NCBI RefSeq assembly: GCF_043195125.1
Contig: NZ_JBAFWR010000004.1
Length of the DNA stretch: 64,000 nucleotides
Reading direction: 5' to 3' (one strand)
Source of the DNA: NCEH01 sp043195125
Lineage (GTDB): Bacteria > Pseudomonadota > Alphaproteobacteria > Rhizobiales > Xanthobacteraceae
The notes beneath the pieces are model-generated. The model saw only the letters and a list, made by a program, of their open reading frames with translations, ran no database searches and was not told the DNA's origin. Position numbers and translations under genes: made by a program. This document shows, piece by piece, positions 26,165-33,504 of this stretch. Position 1 is the first letter of the stretch, and every line of letters starts with the position of its first letter.

Positions 26165-26935
26165 TCATCTGCGTTTGACGGAGAGGGCGCTGAAGCTCTG
26201 ATCGGCGGCCAGGGCGTGGATGCGATTGATGTTCACATTGCGCGGCACGGTGCAGCAGAAGAAGATCTGCTCGGCGATATCCTCGCCGGTCAGGTGCTTC
26301 ACGCCTTCATACAGCTTTCCGGCGCGACCCTCGTCGCCCTTGAAGCGGACGATGGAGAATTCGGTCTCGGTCAGGCCGGGCTCCACATTTGTGACGCGCA
26401 CGCCGGTGCCCACCACGTCCGCCCACACATTGAGCGAGAATTGCTTCACGAACGCCTTGGTCGCCCCATAGGTGTTGCCGCCCGGATAGGGATAATCGCC
26501 GGCGACGGAGCCGGTGAACACCACATGCCCCTCGCCGCGCGCGATCATCGCCGGCAAGGTGGCGCGCACGGTGTAGAGCACGCCGTTGATGTTGGTGGCG
26601 ACCATCTCTTCCCAGTCGCTCATGTTCGCCGCCTGGGCCGGTTCCAGGCCCATGGCGAGGCCGGCATTGGCGCAGACCACGTTATAATTGGCGAATGGCT
26701 CCGGCAAAGCGGAGAACGCGGCCTGGGTCGCCTCGAAGTCGCGCACGTCCAGTTCCAGGGTGTGGATGGCATCGCCGAACTCGGCGGCAAGGGCCGCCAG
26801 ACGATCGGCGCGGCGGCCGGTGACGATCACCTTGCTGCCGGCGGCCAGGAACCGTCGGGCGGTGGCGGCGCCGATGCCTGACGTTCCGCCGGTGATGAGG
26901 ACGGTCAGCGTCTTCGGGTCAAGCATCTGGTACAT
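26165..26935 (-). CDS. Short-chain dehydrogenase/reductase (YdfG-like)
   Basis: A 256-aa classical SDR. The Rossmann glycine motif TGGTSGIG is at residues 15-22, ANAG near 88, catalytic Ser in FTGSVAGD near 140, and the YGATK Tyr/Lys pair near 154-158. NADP preference is suggested by TGRR after beta-2. Overall it resembles YdfG-type 3-hydroxy acid or malonic semialdehyde dehydrogenases, but substrate specificity cannot be set from motifs. The start ATG has a GGAGTGATCC leader. It is upstream of the phosphatidyltransferase with an 84-bp gap. Confidence 0.85.
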   Translation of the reverse strand: MYQMLDPKTLTVLITGGTSGIGAATARRFLAAGSKVIVTGRRADRLAALAAEFGDAIHTLELDVRDFEATQAAFSALPEPFANYNVVCANAGLAMGLEPAQAANMSDWEEMVATNINGVLYTVRATLPAMIARGEGHVVFTGSVAGDYPYPGGNTYGATKAFVKQFSLNVWADVVGTGVRVTNVEPGLTETEFSIVRFKGDEGRAGKLYEGVKHLTGEDIAEQIFFCCTVPRNVNINRIHALAADQSFSALSVKRR

Positions 26936-27233
26936 GGATCACTCCGCACGATTTGGCTGCACATAGAGAAAGAAGGAGCCCGCATAATCAAGCGCGCGGG
27001 CGTCATGGAAGCAGGCGCGAGGCATGCATCCGGGCGACGGCATCTTGTCGCGGCGCCCCTGGGTCATGCTCCTGCCATGTTCTCGATAAATTGTTCCGGC
27101 TTACGGTCTTCGCCTCCGGGGGAGCCCGAAGCAGCCTGTTTTTGATCCGGCATTAACGCTTTTTGCGCAAGCTGGACGGTGGCGTGAAAAAACGGGTGTC
27201 GCTAAGTTGCGGTCAGGTCCGGAGAGACATTTG

Positions 27234-27833
27234 ATGAAGTTCTTGCCCGCTTCGGCGGTCTTCGCCTCAGGGCTGCTCCTTGCGGGTTGCAGCACCGAGC
27301 TGGATGGCTTCGGAACGAAGACGAGCGCGGTGGAGTCCAATCGGGTCCTGTCCGCACCGACGGCCTCGGTCGAGAGCGCGCCGATGCCGGCGCCTGTCGC
27401 CACGACCGCTTCCGTCCCGCGTCCCTCGGGGGCGAATGCGACCACGGCCGCATCGGCGGTCACGCCCACCGCCGTCGCAAACGCCAGTTCCGTTCCCCTC
27501 ACTCCGCCGCCGGTCAATCCGGGTGGCACCGCCTATGCCGCGAGCAACGAACAGGAACAACTCGCCGGCGCCTGGACGTTCGCCTGGGATGGCGGCCAGC
27601 ACAGTTGCCCCGTGACGCTTTCCACGGTGCGCGGCGCGAGCGGCCTGTCGGCGCAGGCGGACATTTCCTGCCCGAGCGAAATCTTCATGACCAAGGGCTG
27701 GGATGTGCTGGGCTCGGACATCGTCCTGCAAAATCACGTGGGCAAGATCACGGCCCGGCTCCAGCCCTCAGGCGCCAATCGTTACGTGGGTGTCATCGCC
27801 GACAATAACCAGCCGATCGTCCTGACCCGCTAG
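27234..27833 (+). CDS. Outer-membrane lipoprotein with AprI/Inh-type domain
   Basis: A 199-aa protein. The signal peptide ends in the lipobox LLAGC (Cys at about residue 19). A Ser/Thr/Ala/Pro-rich linker (about 25-105) leads to a C-terminal domain of about 90 residues: LAGAWTFAWDGGQHSCPVTL, a second Cys in ISCPSEI, GWDVLG, and a closing beta strand. The paired Cys and W-x-G spacing match the Inh/AprI family, whose founders inhibit serralysin-type metalloproteases in the periplasm. In many alphaproteobacteria the domain occurs without a linked serralysin, as here, so the inhibitor role is not assured. The ATG follows GGAGAG. Confidence 0.82.
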   Translation: MKFLPASAVFASGLLLAGCSTELDGFGTKTSAVESNRVLSAPTASVESAPMPAPVATTASVPRPSGANATTAASAVTPTAVANASSVPLTPPPVNPGGTAYAASNEQEQLAGAWTFAWDGGQHSCPVTLSTVRGASGLSAQADISCPSEIFMTKGWDVLGSDIVLQNHVGKITARLQPSGANRYVGVIADNNQPIVLTR

Positions 27834-28013
27834 GCCGCCCCGCGCGGCCAGCCGCGGCCCTGCCCCGCCCGCGTCTTTCGCCCCTGAGGCCATAGCCCGA
27901 CCAAGGGCCGGTCCGGCCTCCACAGCCCGCGCTTCAAGCGCCCGCGCGGCGAGGCGGACCACCCCGGCACAGATCGGGACATTCAGATTTCAACGCAAAG
28001 GCTGTGCTCCGCC

Positions 28014-28199
28014 TCAGCGGACGGATGCGCTTTGCAGTGCGGCCTGGGCCGCGACGCGCGTGTCGGCGGTGTGCTGCACGCCGGAAAGCCCGCCGAGCAG
28101 CAGCGCCAGAATCACCGCATACGCCGCGCCGAACAGCGCCCAGTCCCGCCAGGAACGGGCACGGGAAGCGGGAGCGAAACGGGAGCTGGACACACTCAT
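28014..28199 (-). CDS. Small single-pass membrane protein
   Basis: A 61-aa ORF: a basic N-terminus (Arg-rich, residues 7-18), one hydrophobic helix at about 22-41 (LFGAAYAVILALLLGGLSG) and a short periplasmic tail. It has its own promoter-like signals upstream (TTGACT and TAGATA, 18 bp apart) and a palindrome overlapping the -10. The N-in charge pattern fits the positive-inside rule. I do not recognise a family. Support is from coding character, promoter and position; it could still be spurious. Confidence 0.55.
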   Translation of the reverse strand: MSVSSSRFAPASRARSWRDWALFGAAYAVILALLLGGLSGVQHTADTRVAAQAALQSASVR

Positions 28200-28219
28200 T
28201 CAATACATTCCATCTGCGT

Positions 28220-28257
28220 GATAGATTTATCTATCTGCATCTTGGAATATAAGTCAA
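28220..28257 (-). promoter_or_regulatory. Promoter with overlapping palindrome for the small membrane ORF
   Basis: On the minus strand, TTGACT (complement of 28252-28257) lies 18 bp before TAGATA (complement of 28228-28233). The perfect palindrome GATAGATTTATCTATC (28220-28235) overlaps the -10, so a dimeric regulator could compete with RNA polymerase. The surrounding 100 bp is unusually AT-rich for the window. Confidence 0.45.
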
Positions 28258-28300
28258 TATAACATTTTTATCCTGTTATTATATGCCCGCAGCGCGCCGT

Positions 28301-29092
28301 TCATCGCCCGGTGAAAACCGCCGCGCGCTTCTCCACGAACGCGGACGCACCCTCGGCGAAATCGGCGGTGCCGGCACACGCCACGAAGGCCGCACGCTCC
28401 GCCTCCAACTGCTCCGCCAGCGTGTTGTTGAATGAACCCCGCATCAGCGCCTTGATGCGCCCGAGCGCCTGGGTCGCGCCGGCAGCGAGCCGGGTCGCCA
28501 GCGCGTCGGTCTGCGCCTCCAGCTCCGCGAGGGGCACCACCTTGTTGATCAGGCCGATGCGCAGCGCCTCGGGCGCATCGATCACATCCGACAGCAAGGC
28601 CAGTTCCAGCGCCTTGCGCAGCCCCACGGTGCGCGGCAGGCTCCAGCTGGCCGAACCGTCGGTGCTCGTGCCGATCCGGCTATAGGCCATGGTGAAGCGG
28701 GCATCGTCGGCGGCGATCACCAAGTCTGCCGCCATGGCGACGCTGAGGCCGCCGCCCGCAACCGCGCCCTTCACTGAGGCGATCACCGGCGGGGCCAGGC
28801 CGTTGAGCACGGTGATGGCCTCGTGAAACGGCACGATCAGGTCGCTGACCACATCCGGCGCCGAAGCGCCCGCCGCATGGAAGCGCCCGACGTCTCCCCC
28901 CGCCAGGAACGCCCGCCCATCGCCCGACATCACCACCACGCGCACGCTGGCGTCGCCCGCGATCTTCACGGCGGCGTCTCGGAAGGCGAGGATCATCTGT
29001 TCGTTCAGGGCGTTCAGCACCTGGGGCCGGTTGAAGCGGATGCGGGCGATGCCGTCCGCGATGCTGAGCAGGATGGTTTCGCTTTCGGACAC
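28301..29092 (-). CDS. Enoyl-CoA hydratase/isomerase family protein
   Basis: A 263-aa crotonase-fold protein. SGDGRAFLAGGDVGRF (about 62-75) and SVKGAVAGGGLSVAMAADLVIA (about 105-125) form the CoA oxyanion hole. The usual second catalytic Glu position is occupied by Thr/Asp (SRIGTSTDGSASW), so hydratase chemistry is uncertain and isomerase or another crotonase activity is possible. The GTG start follows GGGAG; the longer frame has no family similarity. It is divergent from the nitronate monooxygenase gene. Confidence 0.85.
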   Translation of the reverse strand: MSESETILLSIADGIARIRFNRPQVLNALNEQMILAFRDAAVKIAGDASVRVVVMSGDGRAFLAGGDVGRFHAAGASAPDVVSDLIVPFHEAITVLNGLAPPVIASVKGAVAGGGLSVAMAADLVIAADDARFTMAYSRIGTSTDGSASWSLPRTVGLRKALELALLSDVIDAPEALRIGLINKVVPLAELEAQTDALATRLAAGATQALGRIKALMRGSFNNTLAEQLEAERAAFVACAGTADFAEGASAFVEKRAAVFTGR

Positions 29093-29301
29093 GTGGTTTC
29101 TCCCTATCGATGCCGCACGCCGGGCGGCTTGGAACGCAGGCTGCACTGCAGCCGCGCCGAGGTCAACGCATAGGTCAACCCCTTGCCCCATTGGAAAGGG
29201 TGACACACACTGTCCGCGCCGCGGCCGGCTCGCCGCGCCATCAATGCGCCGTGTCATCAACAACCGCGAATGCGGAAGATCCCGTCCTGGAAGGAACGCC
29301 C

Positions 29302-30234
29302 ATGTCCCTGCCCGCCGCCCTCGCAGGGCGTCTCAAAGCGCCGATCGTCGCCGCCCCCATGTTCCTGGTTTCGAATCCGGACCTTGTGGTGGAAACCTGC
29401 CGCTCCGGCCTGCTCGGCACCTTCCCGGCGCTGAACCAGCGCTCCACCGAAGCGTATCGCGATTGGATCGACGAGGTGGAAGGCCGCCTCGAGGGCGAAG
29501 CGGAAGCCGCGCCCTATGGCGTCAACCTCATCGTCCACCGCAGCAACGATCGCCTCCAGGCGGACATCGCCGTGACGGTGGAGAAGAAGGTGCCCCTGGT
29601 CATCACCTCCCTGGGCGCGGTGCCCGAGGTGGTTGAGGCGGTTCATTCCTACGGCGGGCTGGTGTTCCACGACGTGATCAGCCGCCGCCATGCGGAAAAG
29701 GCGGCGCAGGCGGGGGTGGACGGCATCATCGCCGTCGCCGCGGGTGCCGGCGGCCATGCCGGATCGCTGAGCCCGTTCGCCCTGATCTCGGAAATCCGCG
29801 CGGTGTTCGACGGCACAATCATCCTGTCGGGCGCCATGTCCACCGGCGCTCATGTGGCGGCGGCGCGGATCATGGGGGCGGACCTCGCCTATCTCGGCAC
29901 GCGCTTCATCGCCACGCGCGAGAGCGCGGCGCCGGACGGCTATAAGGAGATGATCGCGCAGGCCCATGCGGCGGACGTGGTCTACACCGCCGCGATTTCC
30001 GGCATCAACGCCAATTTCCTGCGTCCGAGCATCAAGGCCGCCGGGCTCGATCCCGACAACCTGCCCCAGGGCAAGAAGCTCGACCTGGAGCACGAGGCGC
30101 GGGCCTGGAAGAACATCTGGTCCGCCGGCCAGGGCGTCGGGGCGGTGCTGGATGCGCCGCCGGCGGGGGAATTGTGCCGCCGGCTGATCGCCGAGTATCA
30201 GGCCGCGCGGGAGAGCGCCGCGCGGCTGCTTTAG
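29302..30234 (+). CDS. Nitronate monooxygenase (2-nitropropane dioxygenase family)
   Basis: A 310-aa FMN-dependent TIM barrel. APIVAAPMFLVSNPDLV at residues 12-28, GVNLIVHRSN near 75, HDVISRRHAEKAAQAGVDGIIAVAAGAGGHAG near 125-155 (FMN phosphate and the catalytic-His region), and GADLAYLGTRFIAT near 193. The family oxidises alkyl nitronates or related toxic nitro compounds such as propionate 3-nitronate. The ATG has AAGGAA upstream. It ends 10 bp before the convergent flavin oxidoreductase. Confidence 0.88.
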   Translation: MSLPAALAGRLKAPIVAAPMFLVSNPDLVVETCRSGLLGTFPALNQRSTEAYRDWIDEVEGRLEGEAEAAPYGVNLIVHRSNDRLQADIAVTVEKKVPLVITSLGAVPEVVEAVHSYGGLVFHDVISRRHAEKAAQAGVDGIIAVAAGAGGHAGSLSPFALISEIRAVFDGTIILSGAMSTGAHVAAARIMGADLAYLGTRFIATRESAAPDGYKEMIAQAHAADVVYTAAISGINANFLRPSIKAAGLDPDNLPQGKKLDLEHEARAWKNIWSAGQGVGAVLDAPPAGELCRRLIAEYQAARESAARLL

Positions 30235-30244
30235 CGCCCGCCGC

Positions 30245-31336
30245 TCAGCGGAACAGGGACCGCAGCCCCGAGGGCTGGCAACGCAGGAACTGGTTGGCCG
30301 CCCGCACCTGCCCGCCCAGGGCGGCTGCGGCGTGCCAGGGCCAGCGCGGATCGTAAAGGATGCCGCGCGCCAGTGCGATCATGTCCGCCTGCCCGGAGAC
30401 GATGATGTCCTCGGCCTGCTGGGGATCGGTGATGAGGCCGACCGCGATGGTCTGAAGGCCGGTCGCCTTGCGCACGCCTTCCGCGAACTCCACCTGGTAG
30501 CCCGGCTTCACCGGGATCTGCTGCTGAGGCGCAAGACCGCCGGTGGAGACGTGGATCAGCTCGCAGCCGCGCGCCTTCAGTTCGTGCGCGAAGGCGATGG
30601 TGCTCTCGAGGTCCCAGCCGCCGTCTACCCAGTCGGTGGCGGAGACGCGCACGCTGATGGGCTTTTCCTTCGGCCACACCGCACGCACCGCCTCGAACAC
30701 TTCCAGCGGGAAGCGCATGCGGTTCTCCAGACTGCCGCCGTAGGAATCGGTGCGCTGGTTGGAGAGCGGCGAAAGGAACTGATGCAGCAGGTAGCCGTGG
30801 GCGTTGTGGATCTCGATCAGGTCGAAGCCGATGCGATCCGCCCGCCGGGCGGCTGTGACGAAAGCGTCCTTCACCCGCGCGAGACCCACTTCATCGAGCG
30901 CGATGGGGGCTTCGTCCGCCGGATTGAAGGGCACGGCGGAAGGCGCATGCGGCACCCAGCCGCCGGCCGCGGGAAGCACGGCGCCGCCTCCCGCCCACGG
31001 CACGTTCACGGAGGCCTTGCGGCCGGCATGGCCCAGCTGGATGCCGAGCGGGATTGGCGCCTGTGCGCGCACGCGGGCCAGCACGTCGGCGAGCGCGGCC
31101 TCGGTTTCGTCCGACCACAGGCCAAGATCGTCGGGCGAAATCCGGCCGTCGGGCTCCACGGCGGTGGCCTCCAGAATCAGCAAGCCGGCGCCGGAAAGAG
31201 CGAGATTGCCGAGATGGATCAGATGCCAGTCGGTGGCCGCGCCGTCCTTGGCCGAATATTGGCACATGGGTGCGATGACGACGCGGTTCTCAAGGGTGAG
31301 GTTGCCGAGGGTGATCGGCGTGAAAAGCTGGCTCAT
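30245..31336 (-). CDS. NADH:flavin oxidoreductase, YqjM/NamA-type Old Yellow Enzyme
   Basis: A 363-aa FMN-binding barrel of the thermophilic-like OYE class. VVIAPMCQYSAKDG (about 22-35) contains the Cys that tunes FMN in YqjM; later motifs are QLGHAGRKAS, EIHNAHGYLLHQFLSPLSNQR (substrate His pair type), SVRVSATDWVDGGWD, and the FMN phosphate site ARGILYDPRWPW. It reduces activated alkenes such as enals, enones, maleimides or nitro compounds with NAD(P)H. Same strand as the quinone oxidoreductase upstream (70-bp gap with a hairpin), suggesting a shared electrophile-detoxification theme. Confidence 0.92.
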   Translation of the reverse strand: MSQLFTPITLGNLTLENRVVIAPMCQYSAKDGAATDWHLIHLGNLALSGAGLLILEATAVEPDGRISPDDLGLWSDETEAALADVLARVRAQAPIPLGIQLGHAGRKASVNVPWAGGGAVLPAAGGWVPHAPSAVPFNPADEAPIALDEVGLARVKDAFVTAARRADRIGFDLIEIHNAHGYLLHQFLSPLSNQRTDSYGGSLENRMRFPLEVFEAVRAVWPKEKPISVRVSATDWVDGGWDLESTIAFAHELKARGCELIHVSTGGLAPQQQIPVKPGYQVEFAEGVRKATGLQTIAVGLITDPQQAEDIIVSGQADMIALARGILYDPRWPWHAAAALGGQVRAANQFLRCQPSGLRSLFR

Positions 31337-31368
31337 GGAGGGGTTCCAGATGGAGGGCTGAGGCGGCA

Positions 31369-31390
31369 TCCCGCGCCCTGGGGCGCGGGA
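31369..31390. other. Strong intercistronic hairpin
   Basis: TCCCGCGCCC (31369-31378), TG, GGGCGCGGGA (31381-31390). It lies between leftward quinone oxidoreductase and the flavin oxidoreductase. Without a T-tract it is more likely an RNA-stabilising or attenuating hairpin than a full terminator. Confidence 0.5.
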
Positions 31391-31406
31391 CCGGACAATT
31401 GGGGGG

Positions 31407-32393
31407 TCAGGGGATAAGCAGGATGGCGCCCTGGGTGGCGCGCGCTTCGGCCGCCGCGTGGGCTTTCACCACATCGGCGAGCGGGAAGCGGGCGCCGATG
31501 GTGATCTTCACCGCGCCCTTGGCGACCGCGTCGAAGAGATCCGCCGCATTGGCGCGGAAGCTGGCCGCGTCGGCATTGTGGGGGAACACCGAGGGGCGCG
31601 TCAGGAACAGGCAGCCCTTCTTGCCCAGCAGTTCCGGCTCGATGGCCGGCGCCTTGCCGGAGGCCGCGCCATAAGACACGACCAGGCCGAACGGCGCGGT
31701 CAGGTCGAGCGACTTCAGCAGCGTGTCCTTGCCGACCGAATCGTAGACCACGCGCGCCTTGCGGCCGCCGGTTGCCTCCAGCACCTTCTCCACCCAGTCG
31801 GGTTTGGAATAATCCACCGCCACGTCGCAGCCGGCCGCGAGTGCAGTGGCGACCTTTTCCGGCGAGCCGGCAGTGCCCACCACGAAGGCGCCGAGCGCCT
31901 TGGTCCAATTGGCGAGGATCTGCCCCACCCCGCCGGCAGCCGCATGGATCAGCACCACGTCGCCCGGCTGCACCGGATAGGTCTTCTTGACCAGATATTG
32001 CGCGGTGACACCCTTGAACAGGACGGCGGCCGCTTGCTCGTCGCTGATGCCGTCCGGGATCTTCACCAGCCGGTCGGCGGCCACATTGCGCAGGTCCGCA
32101 TAGGCGCCGATGCCGGCGTTCATATAGGCCACGTGGTCACCGACCTTGAAGTCCGTGACCGAAGCGCCAACCGCTTCCACCGTACCGGCGGCCTCATGGC
32201 CGAGACCCGTGGGCAACGAGATCGGATAGAAGCCGCTGCGCTGGTAGACATCGATATAATTGAAGCCGATGGCGCTCTGGCGCACCTGCACCTCGCCGGG
32301 TCCGGGCGCGGGCAGGTCCCGCGTCTCGACGACCATCACATCCGCCGGTCCGAACGCGGCGATCTTGACCTCACGCGCTTGCGTCATGCTCAT
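31407..32393 (-). CDS. Zinc-free quinone oxidoreductase (Qor-like, MDR family)
   Basis: A 328-aa medium-chain dehydrogenase/reductase without the structural zinc cysteines. N-terminal GroES-like domain (GFNYIDVYQRSGFY, GLGHEAAGTVEAVG), then a Rossmann domain with HAAAGGVGQILANWTKALGA, the AxxGxxG-type NADPH site. It reduces quinones or enones with NADPH. The start ATG is preceded by GGAGCAAAGGGC. It is divergent from an ArsR-type regulator, and two identical operator palindromes lie between them, so regulation by that protein is likely. Confidence 0.9.
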   Translation of the reverse strand: MSMTQAREVKIAAFGPADVMVVETRDLPAPGPGEVQVRQSAIGFNYIDVYQRSGFYPISLPTGLGHEAAGTVEAVGASVTDFKVGDHVAYMNAGIGAYADLRNVAADRLVKIPDGISDEQAAAVLFKGVTAQYLVKKTYPVQPGDVVLIHAAAGGVGQILANWTKALGAFVVGTAGSPEKVATALAAGCDVAVDYSKPDWVEKVLEATGGRKARVVYDSVGKDTLLKSLDLTAPFGLVVSYGAASGKAPAIEPELLGKKGCLFLTRPSVFPHNADAASFRANAADLFDAVAKGAVKITIGARFPLADVVKAHAAAEARATQGAILLIP

Positions 32394-32417
32394 GCCCTTT
32401 GCTCCGCACCTCATATG

Positions 32418-32472
32418 AGGTACGCTTCGCATCGTACCTAGACCGGCTTTAGGTACGATGCAAGTCGTACCT
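32418..32472. promoter_or_regulatory. Duplicated operator AGGTACG-N8-CGTACCT
   Basis: Two copies of the same inverted repeat with the same 8-bp spacer lie at 32418-32439 and 32451-32472, 33 bp apart centre to centre, i.e. about three helical turns and so on the same face of the DNA. They sit between the divergent quinone oxidoreductase and ArsR-type regulator genes and are the probable binding sites of that regulator. Confidence 0.75.
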
Positions 32473-32532
32473 ATGGCGGAAGGACCGAGTGTCGCGGGCA
32501 ACATCCCGCCGGTCCAAGTGTAAGGAGACAGC

Positions 32533-32961
32533 GTGCCCGACGCCGAAGGCCATCCCGCCCCCGAGGAAATGGAACTGGGCAAGATCTTTGCAGCCCTGGC
32601 GGACCCGATGCGGCGCAAGGTGGTGCTCACCCTTCTCCAGGAAGAGGGCGAGACGCCGCGCGCCTGCGGCACGTTCGGCATGCCGGTGGCGAAGGCGACC
32701 CGCACCCATCACTTTCGCGTGCTGCGCGAGGCCGGGCTGATCTTTCAGGTGGATCGCGGCAACGGGCGGCTCAGCAATCTGCGCCGAGCCGAGCTGAACC
32801 AGCGGTTCCCGGGCCTGCTCGACCTTCTGATGCATGAAGGCGCGCGCGAGGCCGCCAAGGCGGCTGCGGCGGAGGTTGAAGAACCAAAAGCCGTGCGGGT
32901 GGAGCCGGCACACCTCCCTACGGGCGCAAGGCCGGCCAGACGCGCGACCGCCCGCGCCTGA
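32533..32961 (+). CDS. ArsR-type winged-helix transcriptional regulator
   Basis: A 142-aa protein with an ArsR-like wHTH at residues 14-95: FAALADPMRRKVVLTLL (helix 1-2), then THHFRVLREAGLI (recognition helix and wing start). No metal-binding CxC cluster is visible; one Cys (about residue 38, in RACGTFG) could act as a redox or electrophile sensor. The C-terminal 40 residues are Ala/Arg-rich and likely disordered. GTG start behind an ideal TAAGGAG box. Divergence from a quinone oxidoreductase and two perfect operators between them suggest it represses that gene and itself. Confidence 0.85.
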   Translation: MPDAEGHPAPEEMELGKIFAALADPMRRKVVLTLLQEEGETPRACGTFGMPVAKATRTHHFRVLREAGLIFQVDRGNGRLSNLRRAELNQRFPGLLDLLMHEGAREAAKAAAAEVEEPKAVRVEPAHLPTGARPARRATARA

Positions 32962-33014
32962 GACGCGCTGCTGCGCTGCATCAATTTTAAAACTATGATA
33001 ACGTGAAATCGCTT

Positions 33015-33041
33015 ATTCTCACATTGGCGCCGTGTGAGAAT
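33015..33041. promoter_or_regulatory. Inverted repeat ATTCTCACA-N9-TGTGAGAAT ahead of the cys genes
   Basis: A perfect 9-bp inverted repeat about 125 bp upstream of the DUF2849-cysI-DUF934-cysH start. It is followed by an AT-rich stretch with repeated GATAAA-like words, a pattern also seen upstream of sbp. It could be an operator for a sulfur-responsive regulator, or the end of the upstream regulator transcript; no T-tract follows. Confidence 0.5.
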
Positions 33042-33165
33042 TCTTGATTGCGCCGTGAACCGACCTATTTTACAACGTGTATAAGCGATAAACTTGATAA
33101 AATACGCATTTCCGTTGTAATTTAAGCGCGCTTCCGCGCTTGCCAAGGACGACCGGACAGGGACC

Positions 33166-33480
33166 ATGACCTCCCCGCTGCAGCAGAAGCTGAAGATACA
33201 CGGCCCCACTGTCGTGACCGCCAACCGCTTGTCGGATGGCGTCTCCGTATGGCTGACGCCCACCTATGAGTGGTCCGAGCGGATCGCCGACGCGGCGGTG
33301 GCGACCACTTCCGAGCAGGCGCTGGCCTTGCTGAACCGGGCCAATGGCGACGAAAACCGCGCAGTGGGTGCCTATGCCGCCGCCGCTGTTTTGGGCGCGG
33401 ACGGCAAGCCTGCGCCCGCCAATCTGCGCGAACGCATCCGCGTCAACGGCCCCACAGTCTCCCTGGACAGCGCCGCCTGA
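33166..33480 (+). CDS. DUF2849 protein of the sulfite reductase operon
   Basis: A 104-aa protein of the DUF2849 family: TVVTANRLSDGVSVWLTP near the N-terminus and ARLRE-like charged helix near the end (NLRERIRVNGPTVSLD). In many alphaproteobacteria it lies between cysG and cysI; here cysG is absent and DUF2849 opens the operon. Function is not established; a role in assembling or feeding the sulfite reductase is inferred from neighbours only. It ends 24 bp before cysI. Confidence 0.82.
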   Translation: MTSPLQQKLKIHGPTVVTANRLSDGVSVWLTPTYEWSERIADAAVATTSEQALALLNRANGDENRAVGAYAAAAVLGADGKPAPANLRERIRVNGPTVSLDSAA

Positions 33481-33504
33481 GCGCCCCCGCACCGGATCCA
33501 TACG

